The notes under the pieces are model-generated. The model did not search any database. It saw only the letters and a program-made list of their open reading frames with translations, and was not told where the DNA came from. Positions 23,621 to 34,554 of a stretch of 64,000 nucleotides of DNA are shown here, piece by piece. Each line of letters opens with the position of its first letter. Position 1 is the first letter of the stretch. The DNA is from Tupaia tana (Eukaryota; Chordata; Mammalia; Scandentia; Tupaiidae): NCBI GenBank assembly GCA_026018925.1, contig JAKSZU010000009.1, forward strand, positions 80,691,090-80,755,089. Direction: 5' to 3'. A program made the translations under genes and the position numbers.

Positions 23621-23896
23621 AAACTAAAAAATTAATAGCTAAGCAGAATCTGAGTATTCATGTCTACAATTATGCTCTATTCAAAAGTATAAAACTGTTC
23701 ATTTGACTTAATAAAAACATTTTCTGAATGCTGATCTTTGAAATAAACCCATCAACATCAGCAAGACACAAAACACAGCTATACTAAGAGATGATCCAAT
23801 AGCAGTTACCTACTCAGTTAATTTAGTTTCTTAAAAAATTTTATGTATGTTTTCATGTTTTCTTGATCTTAAAGCTTACTATTAAGAATAAACTCG

Positions 23897-24160
23897 GAGG
23901 AACCAGCAGTTAGCGTAATGGCTATGTTGCTGGACTCCCACGTAGTCGATCACAGTTCACGTCCCAGACCCGGTGGCTTAAACTCATGCCGGGCGCGTGT
24001 GTGTGCGTGCCCAAGATCCCGAGAGGAGAATGGGGGAGAAGGGATTGCAGTGTGGCCATCCCCCCTGGGGAGTGATTTCTCGTTTTCTGTCTCTCTGTCT
24101 CTCTCTGTCTGTCTGGCGAGCGCATGCACCCTATAGCAAAAACGTCTCCAAAAAAAAAAA
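23897..24160 (+). mobile_element. type L tRNA SINE (young copy)
   Basis: GGAACCAGCAGTTAGCG to poly-A. The target duplication AAGAATAAAC occurs on both sides. Confidence 0.95.
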
Positions 24161-24239
24161 AGAATAAACGCATGGTCAGGTCAGTATAATACTCTTTAAT
24201 AAAATCCTCTAGAATAATAGATTTTTGGTGCTCAAATCA

Positions 24240-24400
24240 ATCAGAGAAAATTGCATTCAACCTTTTCACTTTATAGATAGAAAACTTGGGCAAAAGTAGT
24301 TAAAGTCATTTGTCCAAGATCATACAGATAGTTATTAGAAATGCTAGAAGTTAGATATCCTTAGCTCCATTACTGCAAAATTACATCAACTTACACTACA
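24240..24400 (+). repeat. MIR-type ancient repeat
   Basis: TTCACTTTATAGATAGAAAA, GTCATTTGTCCAAGATCATA and CAGATAGTTATTAGAA match the MIR core pattern. 24400-24978 has no other recognised feature. Confidence 0.6.
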
Positions 24401-24978
24401 CTATCTTCTAATCGAAGGTTGAGTTGGGGCATACTACCATCCAGTATTTAAAAGATAGGTAGAGACACCTGGGTTATAGTCTTCATATTTTTTAATACCT
24501 TTGTTTCCTTTCATCTTCACCTGTATGAGTGTCTTTGTTCTATTTTGTTTTTTCTTTTTCCTTCACCCAGACAACTCTTAGTTAAAATCTGTATAGGCTA
24601 TAGTGTTTACATTTAAAACTTTTGTTTATCTCTTTTTAAAGTTAATGTTAGCATACTGCTTACTATTGTTTACCTTCATTTTATTTGAAAAATATAAACA
24701 GTCTAGGCACTTTGTAAATTGATATTTATTTTGAAAGCAATGTATTAAATATCAGAATTCTCTCTTTTGTTGTCACTCTCACAGGTCTTAATAAACAGGA
24801 CCACCATACTGATGGCAACAAAAAACAATAAATATACATAGAGAGAGAGAGAGGTGTCTGTTGTTATCAATTTATTGAGAGGCAATTCACTTTCATCAAT
24901 AATCTGTCAAAATGAAAATAGTCTCCAAAAACTAATCACAGTATACACAGAAATATAAAATTGACAGTTCTATATTTA

Positions 24979-25004
24979 TAACACACCCTAAGCTAGGTGT
25001 GTTA
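24979..25004. repeat. short palindrome (9-bp stem, 8-nt loop)
   Basis: TAACACACC, then CTAAGCTA, then GGTGTGTTA form a perfect inverted repeat in intron 10, about 20 bp beyond the end of the open read-through of exon 10. Confidence 0.8.
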
Positions 25005-25211
25005 AAACTGATAATAACTTTTTCTTAAGGTTTCTGAGTTTTGGCCCATTTTCTGGCCTTTCTTTGAAACTTGCAGGAAGACTGTGATCGTGTCTTTCTA
25101 AGGAAGGTACTCCTGGATTTTACAACCTGCTTGCTGTTCCACTGCTTCTGTTTGTGCCCACGCCTAGGGTGTGTTATAATCTTTTTAAAGTCCTTACAGA
25201 TGAAATCATAC

Positions 25212-25284
25212 CTATTCTCAGGATCATTGTCGTCGTCATCATCATCCACTGTGACAGGCACTGATTTAGATAAAGCTTCATCTC
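25212..25284 (-). CDS. ATRX: ATRX exon 10 (DAXX-binding region, Asp run)
   Basis: This 73-nt exon encodes GDEALSKSVPVTVDDDDDDN and then DPEN plus part of an Arg codon. The six-Asp run is the acidic core between exon 9 and exon 11. Human residues ~1189-1326, which bind the H3.3 chaperone DAXX, span this exon. The acceptor is TTTTCCCCTAAG and the donor AATAG|GTATGA. Read-through into the intron stays open for 61 more codons (see findings). Confidence 0.96.
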
Positions 25285-25985
25285 CTTAGGGGAAAAGAGT
25301 GTACTTAAAATTAGCTTTAAATTACATAAGTAAAACTCTGTAAAATAAAACTGAAAACCAGAAACATTACAGTAAATAATGGGTTCTAAACTCTACCCTG
25401 GAATTCAAAACATGAGTAAAATGAATTTTTAATTAGAAAGCTTAATAGGAAATTTGTTAAGTAACAGCTGTAAAATGACAAAGAGTTGAATCTTAGACAT
25501 TTCAATGTTCCTTCTCAGAGCACAAATGTTTTAAAGCTCATCCTTCTCATAAAAAATTTTATAGCAATCATTATTACATTAGCATAAATTTCTGGCTAAA
25601 ATAATCTTTCCAGGGGCCCATTTTAAGTTAGAAGCTAACACATGTCTAATTTATCCTGTATTATTAAAGAATGACAACACTGCTATTAATATTTTGGAAG
25701 TACTAAGTAATATAAAAATTGAATTTATTTTGTATTCATGACTTGAATTAACAAAGCCATTTCAAGTATAGCAAAACTTAATTTCTTATAAAAAAAAGAC
25801 TGCATTTAATCCTTTGATTAAAAATCTAAACAGAATAACATCTGTTCATTTTGGGTATATAAACTTCACCTCCAAAAATGCCTTATGTATTGAACTTTAG
25901 TTACCACTATGCATGCTGAAGTGTCAGGAAGAAGTGTGCTAATGTTTACTATTCACTTTGAAAAGCACCAGAGACTTCAAGGGCA
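25285..25985. other. intron 9 sequence without recognised features
   Basis: AT-rich intron next to the exon 10 acceptor, with no repeat recognised. Confidence 0.5.
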
Positions 25986-26100
25986 TTACACTGAGTGAAA
26001 AAACACAATCTTGAAAGGTTACATACTTCATGAGTCTAATTAATAAACAAAATTATAGAGAAGAAAAATGGACTACTAGTTTCCAGGGATTAAGAATAGA
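25986..26100 (+). mobile_element. L1M 3' fragment
   Basis: CATACTTCATGAGTCTAATT, ATAGAGAAGAAAAATGGA and AGTTTCCAGGGATTAAGAAT resemble old L1 3' sequence. Confidence 0.55.
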
Positions 26101-26103
26101 GGT

Positions 26104-26288
26104 TGGACCAGCAGTTGGCGTGGTGGTTAAGGTGCTGGACACTCCCACATGGCCAACCACAGTTTGGGTCCTAGACATGGTGGCTTGTTCTTTTACTTTC
26201 TTTCTCTCTCTCTCATTTTCTTTCTCTCATCAAATTTAAATAAATGAATGAATAAATAAAATTAAAATAAATAATTTTTTTAAAAAAG
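26104..26288 (+). mobile_element. type S tRNA SINE
   Basis: TTGGACCAGCAGTTGGCGTGG to TTTTTTAAAAAAG. AAGAATAGAGGT flanks both sides. Confidence 0.93.
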
Positions 26289-26299
26289 AATAGAGGTAA

Positions 26300-26550
26300 G
26301 GTGGGCTAGCTAGTGGCATGATAGTTAAAGTGACTAGATCCCACATAGCCAAATCTTTGGTTTGAGCCCTAGACCCAACAGCTTGAAAAACAAGCTGGAC
26401 CCAAGTGTGTGCATGCCCAAAATCCAAAAAGCATAAATGGAGAAAGGATTGCAGTGCAACCATGCACCATGTGGAGTGCTGTCCCACTTTCCCTGTCTCT
26501 CTGTCTCTCTCCAGCGAGCACATGCACTCTCTAGCAAATTGAAGGGGGAA
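26300..26550 (+). mobile_element. old type L tRNA SINE
   Basis: GGGCTAGCTAGTGGCATGAT to CACTCTCTAGCAAATTGAAG. Diverged. Confidence 0.78.
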
Positions 26551-26736
26551 AAAAAGACAAATATCTACAGTTTTAAGATTAATATGCTAAATATAGAAAG
26601 GCAAAAATAAAATCTCATAACATACCAGCAAACTCACAATAAATAAACTCATTCAATGAGAACAATCTTCAAATAAAATACTACCAGTAATATTGCTGTT
26701 GTTCCCTCTTTAGGACACCTTTCAAAATTTGACCTG

Positions 26737-26910
26737 GGGACCAGCAGGTGGCGAGGTGGCTAAGGTGCTGGACACTCCCACATGGCCAACCACATTTCAA
26801 ATCCCAGATTTGGTGACTTGCTTTCTCACTTTCTCTCACTCTCTCTCCCTCCCTCCACAAATTAAAATAAATGAATAAATAAAATTAAAATAAATAACTC
26901 TTTAAAAAAA
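26737..26910 (+). mobile_element. type S tRNA SINE
   Basis: GGGGACCAGCAGGTGGCGAG to AACTCTTTAAAAAAA. AATTTGACCT versus AACTTGACCT flank it. Confidence 0.92.
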
Positions 26911-26919
26911 TAAACTTGA

Positions 26920-27048
26920 CCTATCCTTCATAGTCAAGGTCAAATTCTACCTGCTCTTTGTAAGTCTTCCCCAAATACTTAAATAGATTCCTTGCCATTT
27001 ACTCCATGGTCCTATAATAGCTTTTTAACCTTTCTTCTGGTACTTTTG
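26920..27048 (+). repeat. L2-like fragment
   Basis: AAATTCTACCTGCTCTTTGT, AAGTCTTCCCCAAATAC and CCTTTCTTCTGGTAC recall the L2 3' region. Weak match. Confidence 0.45.
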
Positions 27049-27125
27049 TTTTAAAAATAATGGGGTCTACCCAGTGGTGTAGTGGTGTTTTAAAAATAAT
27101 GGGGTCTACCCAGTGGTGTAGTGGT
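27048..27125 (+). repeat. 39-bp tandem duplication of flank plus SINE head
   Basis: TTTTAAAAATAATGGGGTCT and ACCCAGTGGTGTAGTGGT occur twice in direct succession with a 39-bp period. Confidence 0.9.
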
Positions 27126-27350
27126 TAAGGCAATGGATTCCCACATGTTAGACTGTGGTTCAAGTCTCGGACCTGGCAGCTTGAGAATCATGTTGGATGC
27201 ATGTGTATGCATGCCCAAAGCCCCAAGAGAAGAATGAAGAAGAAGGGGACTGCAGCATGGCCATACCCCTTGGGGGGATGATTTCTCAATTCCCCTCTCT
27301 CTGTTTCTCTCCAATGAGTATGCACACCCTATGGCAAAAACCTAAACAAA
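27061..27350 (+). mobile_element. old type L tRNA SINE with duplicated head
   Basis: GGGGTCTACCCAGTGGTGTA (twice) leads into the family body, ending CACCCTATGGCAAAAACC. The duplication doubles the A-box region. Confidence 0.82.
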
Positions 27351-28095
27351 ATAAAAAAATAATGATTTACCTATGCCTATCTTGCATTAGGAATGCAATC
27401 TCCCAGAACCATGTTCTTCATCTTGGTTGCTAATACCATTCTCAAGTCTCAATTTCTAAGAAAATACTGTATCTGTGATAGGTCACCCAAATATTGCTAA
27501 ATAAACTGGAATCCTCTAAACTCATGGGGGGAGATGAAGCTGTTTAAGATTTCCTAAAGTTGTTGCCTAAAATTAAGCTGGACACATTTGAGGAACATAT
27601 GAATTCAGCATGCTTATATTAGCAAGCAAATAAACTCTTAGGGAATGTCATCTATTAATATCACCGGCATATACCCAAACTTACCTTGAAAAACAGTACT
27701 GTTTTTAACATAGCGCTTATTTTTCAAGGTCTTTCATGTTTTAGTCTCCCTAAGTATTTTCATTGACAAAGCCCAGTTTTTTGATAGGTTAAATTCCCAG
27801 CAAATTTATCTTCTTTTGTTCATCCAAAGTTATCAGCTTAGTCCCAAGAAGCATCCAGGTTAATAAAATCACAAACAACAAGACTTGTTCCATCAAACAG
27901 TTGAAAGATTGGGATCTGCTGAAGTGATGGATTCTCAAGGCTTTTCTCGATATATGCCTGAGAAATAGCTTACCTCCTAATCACCCCACTAGTCCTTCAG
28001 ATCAAAGTTAAATAAATCAAAATAGAACACAATAATCATGACTAGTGCTGAGTTAAGGACTTATTGGGAGACAAATCTTTTTAACTATTTGCTAT
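27351..28095. other. intron 9 sequence without recognised features
   Basis: AT-rich; nothing identified. Confidence 0.5.
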
Positions 28096-28111
28096 ATATT
28101 ACCACCATTTC

Positions 28112-28381
28112 TTTTTTTTTTTCTTTTTTTGGAGAGGTTTTCGCTATAGGGCGCGTGCGCTCGCCAGAAAGATAGAGAGAGACAGAGAGATAGAAACCAA
28201 GAAATCACCCCCCAGGGGGGTTGGCCACACCGCAATCCCTTCTCCTCCATTCTCCTCTTGGGATGTGGGGCATGCACGCACACATGCCCGGCGTGAGTTT
28301 AAGCCGCCGGGTCCGGGACTTGAACCACGGTGGACTACATGGGAGTCCAGCGACATAGCCATTACGCTAACTGTTGGTCCC
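28112..28381 (-). mobile_element. type L tRNA SINE (young copy)
   Basis: CpG-rich reversed copy ending CTAACTGTTGGTCCC. The target duplication TACCACCATTTCTT is at 28099 and 28387. Confidence 0.95.
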
Positions 28382-28943
28382 ATTTTACCACCATTTCTTA
28401 AAGAATAATGAATACATATTGCTTATTATACTAAACATTAATACCTCCAAACACTAAAGATGTATAATAGAAATTTTCATATATGTCAAATCATCTGAGA
28501 TTTCACTAAATGAAAAGTAGTAAAATATTTTAAATCAAACGTTGACTTCATCAGGGAAGCTGTTTAATCACAGAAATTAATTTTCTACAGTTTAAGATCA
28601 GTTCAATAGTCTACAATTTGCAAATGGGAATATTTCAAATAACTAATCACAATTGCTCTTATATTCTAATCCTTAAAAAGATTTTTTTCCAATTAATCAG
28701 GTAACATTGATTTGGTATCAAAGCAAATACCTACAGTTTTAAGGTTAAAAATATTCTAAATATAGAAAGGCCAAAATAAATCTCATAACACACCAGCGAA
28801 CTCACATTAAATAAGTCCATTTGATTCTGTATTTTTAATACAAGTCCACAATCCCTTGTAAATAATCATGAAATTCAAAAAGCTTTCAAACTGAAAGATT
28901 TTATAAGCTGATGTCTAAGCTCGTTTGGTTAAAAAATCTTTTG
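28382..28943. other. intron 9 sequence without recognised features
   Basis: AT-rich. CCTACAGTTTTAAGGTTAA..ATATTCTAAATATAG at about 28730 resembles 26565-26600, hinting at an unnamed repeat shared by the two places. Confidence 0.4.
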
Positions 28944-28944
28944 T

Positions 28945-29214
28945 GGGGAACCAGCAGTTAGCGTAATGGCTATGTCGCTGGACTCCCACGTAGTCGACCA
29001 CGGTTCGCATCTCAGACCCGGTGGCTTAAAACTCACACCAGGCACGTGTGCGTGTGTGCCCAAGATCCCAAGAGGAGAATGGAGGAGAAGGGGTTGTAGA
29101 GTGGCCATCCCCTCTGGGGGGTGATTTCTCGTTTTCTGTCTCTATGTCTCTCTCTGTCTGTCTGGAGAACGCACACACTCTATAGCGAAAACCTCTCCAA
29201 AAAAAAAAAAAAAA
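28945..29214 (+). mobile_element. type L tRNA SINE
   Basis: GGGAACCAGCAGTTAGCG to poly-A. Flanked by AATCTTTTGTG and AAACTTTTGTG. Confidence 0.94.
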
Positions 29215-29604
29215 AACTTTTGTGAACTGTTTATTCTTCTAAGTGTGAATATTAAAATGTTTTGCTATCAAAATGTGTATGTTTGATTATGTGGTTTCGC
29301 ATCAGACCCCACTGTGGCTTTTATAGATTATGTAGTAATTTTTCTTTATGATTCTTCTAAAAACAAAACACGTTTTAAATTCTAAAACACATTAGGCCCC
29401 CCAATCTCAGACAAGGGACTGTGGACCTATAGTTACAATAGCCATACAGACAGAGCTCCACCTACTAGTCTGATGGGACAGAGAACTAAATTAAAGCATG
29501 CACCATGCATATCATACATGATTCTCAAATAATTGGATAAGGGTTCCACACTTAGTTCTCAAATCAAGTCATTAAAAAAGTACTTCATAAAAGAAATTTG
29601 AAGA

Positions 29605-29855
29605 GTGGCCAGCAGGTGGTGTGGTAGTTAGGGGCTATCCCCCTACATGGTTGACTATGATTCAAGTCCCAGAGCCAGCGGCTTAAAAATTAATCCAGGC
29701 ATGTGTGTATGTATGCTCAAAATCCAGAGAGGAGAATGAAAAAGAGACTGTGGTGTGGCCATCTACCCTGGGAGGTGATTTCTCACTTCCCTCTCTCCGT
29801 CACTCTCCAGCAAGCACACATGTCCTATAGTAAAAACTAAGAAAAAAAAATTTTT
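29605..29855 (+). mobile_element. old type L tRNA SINE
   Basis: AGTGGCCAGCAGGTGGTGTG to TCCTATAGTAAAAACTAAG. It lies 385 bp downstream of exon 9 in transcript sense; 29856-30239 shows no other feature. Confidence 0.82.
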
Positions 29856-30239
29856 TTTAATTTCACATACCATTATACCATGACCCAGCATTAATTTCCA
29901 TTACATAGATCAATGTCTACTGACCAACTGGTACCACTCAGATTCTCTTTCATAAACTACTTCTCATTACTCCAGAGAAAAGTATTAAATATTGAGAAGG
30001 AAAATCTGCTATCTGCCCAACAGATTTAGGGTCCTTGATTCAGAATAATAACAATTTTTGAAATATCTCCCAATGATGCATAAAAATAAAAGAGGAAAGG
30101 CTCGATAGTAGATCTCTAAATAATTTTAAAATAGCTTTTTCCTAAATAATAACCTTGGACTTTATTGGCTTCAGGGAAAATTAGACAAAGCAGTTATTCA
30201 AGAGAGGGAAAGTACAGATATAAATTTATTTTTGCATAC

Positions 30240-33200
30240 CTGAAGATTGGCAAAATCCAGTATGCGAAGACAGCACTAAATTTTCAATCACAGGTTTAAT
30301 TTTCTGTTCATCACTGCTCCCGTCACCTACAGAATTCTGATCATCATCTCCTATATCAGAAGATGATGATGAAGTAATATCAGCTTGCTTCCTTTTAATG
30401 CTTGTTCTTAGGGAGTTTCTCTTTTTCTCTTTGATGTTGCCTGCCTTCTTTTTTTTAGTTGAAGTTCTTTGTTTATTCTGCTTTTTATTATCTTCAGAAC
30501 TTTCCTCAGCATCCGAAGATGATGAGCCACTTCGTGTTTCCTTGGTATTTCTCTTTGAATTTAAATTTCTTCTTTCTCTCAATTCTATTCTTTTCAGTTT
30601 CTTATCAGAAGAGTCATGGCCATCTTCTTTCACTGAATATTTCTCAGTATCAGATGATGAACCATCTTGTCTCTTCCTTGAACTCTTTTCAGGCAAGTTG
30701 CACCTTTTCTTCTCTCTACCAGATGCTCCATTCTTACTCTTTTTATCTTCTGAAGAGTCACAACTATCTCCTTTTCCTGGTAACTTATCAGTATTATCAG
30801 ATAATTCATCTTTCTTTTTAGAAGTTTTATCTTTTATTTTTTTACTTTTCTTTTCCCCATCTGTTGTATCATTCTTATTTTGTTTCATACCCTTAGGAAA
30901 ATGACATATTTCTTCTTCCTCAGGTAATTTCTCAGTGCCATCAGATGATGATTCATACTGTTGTCCCATCTTAACTATTTTTTTCTTCAAGTCTGTAGTT
31001 TTCTTTTCTTTTTCCTCAGTTACCTTTTTGCTCTGCTTTTTATCATCTTCAGAGGATTCATCAATCTGCTCTTTCTTTGGAAATTTCTCAGCAACATCAG
31101 ATAAGCTACCCTGCACTCTTCTGCACATTTTACTTTTCAGATGCTTACTCTTTTCTTTAGTTTCGGCAACCTTTTTGTCCTCTGGAAAGTTAAAATTCTC
31201 CTCTTTCCCAGAAGAAAGCTTATCAGTACCATCAGAGGAAATAACTGGCTGTTGCTTCCTACAAAGTCGTTCTCTTAATTCCATGATGGTCTTATCTTTA
31301 TCAACTGTGCCTTCTGCTGAAGAGAAATTCTCTCTCTCTGGTTTCATTTCTGCATCATCAGATGATCCTTCCTGTGCAGTCTTCAAACTATTCTGCCCTT
31401 GATTATCCATCCCTTTTTTGCTGTGTTTTTCATCTTCAGAAGAATCATAATCTTTTTTATTTGAAACTCTTTTTTTGGGTGTTCTGGCAGCCCCAATTTT
31501 ACTCATGCTCTTTATCTCTTTTTCTAATTCTGAGTCATAATTAGAAGATTCAGAATGGTTTTGTCGTTTCTTTTTAGAAACTATAGAGCTTTTAGTTGAT
31601 CTGCCTTTTTTAATATCAAAATCTGAGCCAGAAGTAGAACTTTTTCGTTTCCTTTTTCCTTTATCATCTTTCCCTGTTTGAGTCTTTAAATCATACAAAG
31701 TCTTATGATTTGTATGAGTGTCATTAATATCAGTATCTGAAGAAGAACTGTGACTCATCCTGCTTACCTCTTTAAGAATTGCTAGCATTTCATCAGAATC
31801 TGAATTTTGATCCACAATCTCTGATTGCTTAGATTTAGGCAATTTATTAGGCTTTGGATTATCTACAGCACTGTCAGAAGAATTCCGCTTGTCTTTTTTT
31901 CTCATTGTTTTTTGTGTCTCCTTAACTGTTTCATTACTTTCTTCATCTGAATTAGATGTTGCGGGGTTGTTTTCTGTCTGTCGCCTCAAGGGTGTAGTCT
32001 TTACACGTGGAGATCTTCGAAGATCAGACTCCTCTAAAACAAATGAAACTTCATTTTCAACTAAATGCTCATTATCACTGTTTCCATGTCCAGATCCACA
32101 TTTTTCTGACTTGGCTTTCAGATTAGAACTTTTATAGCCATCTTTATCTTGTAGAACTTCCTGACAATCAGTACCTTTAACTGGGGAATTAGAAAGGGAA
32201 ACAGGGGTGAGTTTAACATATAATTCTTTTGTTACTTTAGCTGTATTTTTTGATTTAATACCTCCTCTGTTGTCTTTTGAAGGAATATTTAATTTTACAG
32301 ATGAACTCTCCAGTTCCTGCTCAGTTCCACTGTTACCATCCCCCTGATAGTCAGCTGAACACTGAACTTCCATAGCAGTCTCAAGATTCTCAAAAATGTC
32401 TTCTGGAACTGAAGAAGGAACAGATACAATATCCATATCTAAGTCTTCAGAAGTGTTAGCAGGTTCATACTGAGGTTCTTCTTTCCTATCAGATTTCTTA
32501 TGTTCACCAGTAGCATTTTTATTCAACCTTTGTTCTTGTACTAGAACACTCTGATCCATATGCTCACTATCTACCTGTTTTCTTGATAGTTTAGCTTCTG
32601 ATTTTGAAATATCCTTCCTTTCCAAAGCACAAGGTTTTTCTCCTTTTCGTATTTTTGTTTCAGACTTAGCATCTATGACTTTATGCTCTTTGGTATTTTT
32701 CTCTTTGTTTACAGCATCCAAAGCTTGAATCTCCAAATTCAAATCTTCTTCTAAAGCAAGATGAGCTTTCTTTATATCAGCCAACACAGATTTAAAAGCC
32801 TTAAGCTGACGTAACTTTGTAGCAGAACTAATTTCAGAATTTTCTGTTGCCTGCTTCAAAAATTTAACATAACTGGAGTTCATGTTGGCTGTGGTCTCAA
32901 TTAGTTTTTTTGTTTTCTTTATCATCTCTTTGGGTACAATTAATGCTGAGTAAGAGTAGGTTACAGAACCAGAACATGAAACATCTAATTTCTTCTCTTC
33001 TCCATTACAATTTGAACTATTCTTCTTTGGAGAAAATCTGGAAGTATGGTCAAACACTTTATTACTCTTCTCATTGTCAACTTTTATCTTCTTCTTATTT
33101 TGTTGCAACAACTGTTCTAAATTCTCAAATACGCTGTTACATGCAGTGACCAAGTCCAATAAAGGTTCTGGGTGACAAATGTAGCAGTACCACTGGTTGT

Positions 33201-33316
33201 TTTCATCCATTATCGTAGACAACTCCTTTCGACCAAGGTTGCGCAAAATGCATTTTTTGCAGAAGGCATTATGGCAAAAGTCGCAACAAATCAAATTTCC
33301 ACCTTCTGCGCACCAT
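30240..33316 (-). CDS. ATRX: ATRX exon 9: ADD PHD-like finger plus long charged linker
   Basis: This 3077-nt exon is one uninterrupted reading frame of about 1025 codons. It begins WCAEGGNMICCDFCHNAFCK and completes the PHD-like zinc finger (CxxC, CCxxC, CxxC and the WYCYICH end, to about 33150). The Arg in KCILRNLG corresponds to human R246, a frequent ATR-X syndrome mutation site. Human has Leu where this protein has Met in NMICC. The rest is Ser/Lys/Glu-rich and disordered. It keeps the LAILKEVSRMSHSSS segment, where the HP1-binding motif of human ATRX is placed, and its last ~55 codons belong to the DAXX-binding region. The linker carries many substitutions and small indels against human, while the ADD part is nearly invariant. 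The acceptor is ACATTTCAG|A and the donor TCAG|GTATGC. Confidence 0.98.
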
Positions 33317-33609
33317 CTGAAATGTTTTAAAGATTATAATATTACTTCTAATGAAACTCATTTTAATCTCTTCATTATTTAAAGTAAGAAATTTTTTGGC
33401 AATTTTAGTAATTAAGGTCACCTGCTTATTCTTTATCAAAAACTTAAAATAGACATAAGCTTAAGAGTTTGTGGAAAAGAACAATCTTCCATTAATCAAA
33501 GACATCGAAGATGATACTACAAAAAATAGATATAATAAAAGATTATGTAAAAAAAAAACTTAAAAACTAGAAAAAAATTAATGTTAGTTCATCTTGATTT
33601 ATTACCTAC
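33317..33609 (-). other. ATRX: ATRX intron 8 (293 nt, repeat-free)
   Basis: This is the shortest intron in the window, between the two ADD exons. It holds no SINE, which is notable given the density elsewhere. It ends in a plain TTTTAAAACATTTCAG acceptor. Confidence 0.9.
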
Positions 33610-33677
33610 CTACATTGTTCATCCATTCCATCTGAGTCACGGCTAATATCATCACTCATGTAATACTTAAAGCAATT
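33610..33677 (-). CDS. ATRX: ATRX exon 8: ADD domain, histone-binding segment
   Basis: This 68-nt exon encodes NCFKYYMSDDISRDSDGM, then DEQC and part of an Arg codon. The Cys of NC completes the GATA-like finger. The Tyr-Tyr pair and the following acidic residues line the H3 peptide pocket in the known human ADD structures. The DEQC Cys opens the PHD-like finger. The protein sequence is identical to human as far as I can recall it. The acceptor tract CCTTTCTTTTAATAG is strong. The donor AG|GTAGGTAAT is followed 4 nt on by a second GT, a tandem-donor arrangement. Confidence 0.97.
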
Positions 33678-33807
33678 CTATTAAAAGAAAGGGGAAGGGG
33701 AAATTTTATTCAAAATTTATAACATTCATAGAGAACAAATAGTCTCCGTAATTAAAAAGTAAAGAAAATGTGTGTATGTGTTTTATAGAATCAAAGCAAA
33801 AACACTT

Positions 33808-34048
33808 TTTTTAATTGCCAGAAGGCATGTGTGCTTGCCAGAGAAAGACAGAAAGAAAGGAAATGGGAGAAAGCACTTCTCCAATGGGGCTTAGTCACAT
33901 TGTAATTCCTGTTCCTCCATTCCTCCATCCTGTCAGGACCCTACACACAGGCCCAACATGTTTTTTCAAGTCACCAGGACCAAGACTTGAACCACAGCCA
34001 GTCACATGGAATCCAGCTTCCTTAACCACCAGGCTATGGGGCTAGCCT
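33808..34048 (-). mobile_element. old type L tRNA SINE
   Basis: TTTTTTTAATTGCCAGAAGG to CCAGGCTATGGGGCTAGCC in reverse. Strongly diverged. Confidence 0.72.
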
Positions 34049-34126
34049 GAATAAAAAAGGTTTTATATTTTTCTACTTAATTTAATAATTTGTAATTTTA
34101 ATAAATGAACTGACATCAGTACAAAA

Positions 34127-34510
34127 TAGACGGCACCACTGCATGATGGCTGAGGCCGGCTTGAAAGTACAGGCTTGAATTCTGGCCCAACCTAAACACA
34201 TCAAGCATAGTGGCACATGATTGTGGTCCTAGCTAACTAGGAGGCTGGGGCAAGAAAGCAGTGACGTGACCCAATATACCCTCACAAGCCCAGATGACAA
34301 CACAGTGGTAAAAAGTGGTGTGCTGCAAGGCAAACTGACATGGGAAGGTGGGTAGTTCACATCTGCAGACCTCCCTGAGTATGCTGGATATACATGTACC
34401 CATGACCCAGACAAGGAAAGGCTGGGCGTAGACAGCAGCATTGGGACCTATTAGGGGTACTATGTCTCTCTTTCTATCTCATTCATGTAATAAATAAAAA
34501 ATAACTTTTA
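34127..34510 (+). mobile_element. composite old SINE with a 7SL/Alu-like part
   Basis: GGCACCACTGCATGATGGCT opens it, then AGCATAGTGGCACATGATTG, GGTCCTAGCTAACTAGGAGG and CTGGGGCAAGAAAGC resemble Alu/7SL words. The second half (GCAGACCTCCCTGAGTATGC to TCATTCATGTAATAAATAAA) recurs at 46810 and 47710. Confidence 0.6.
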
Positions 34511-34554
34511 AAAAATACCCCTTACTCCTTTTCCTTCTTCCCTCATTAAAAAAA

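Noticed and set aside
30398-32137. Long plus-strand open frames opposite exon 9 (168, 155, 120 and 82 codons)
   Set aside because: They are antisense shadows of the Lys/Glu/Ser-rich ATRX frame; Ser/Phe/Leu-rich composition, no splice borders and no known protein.
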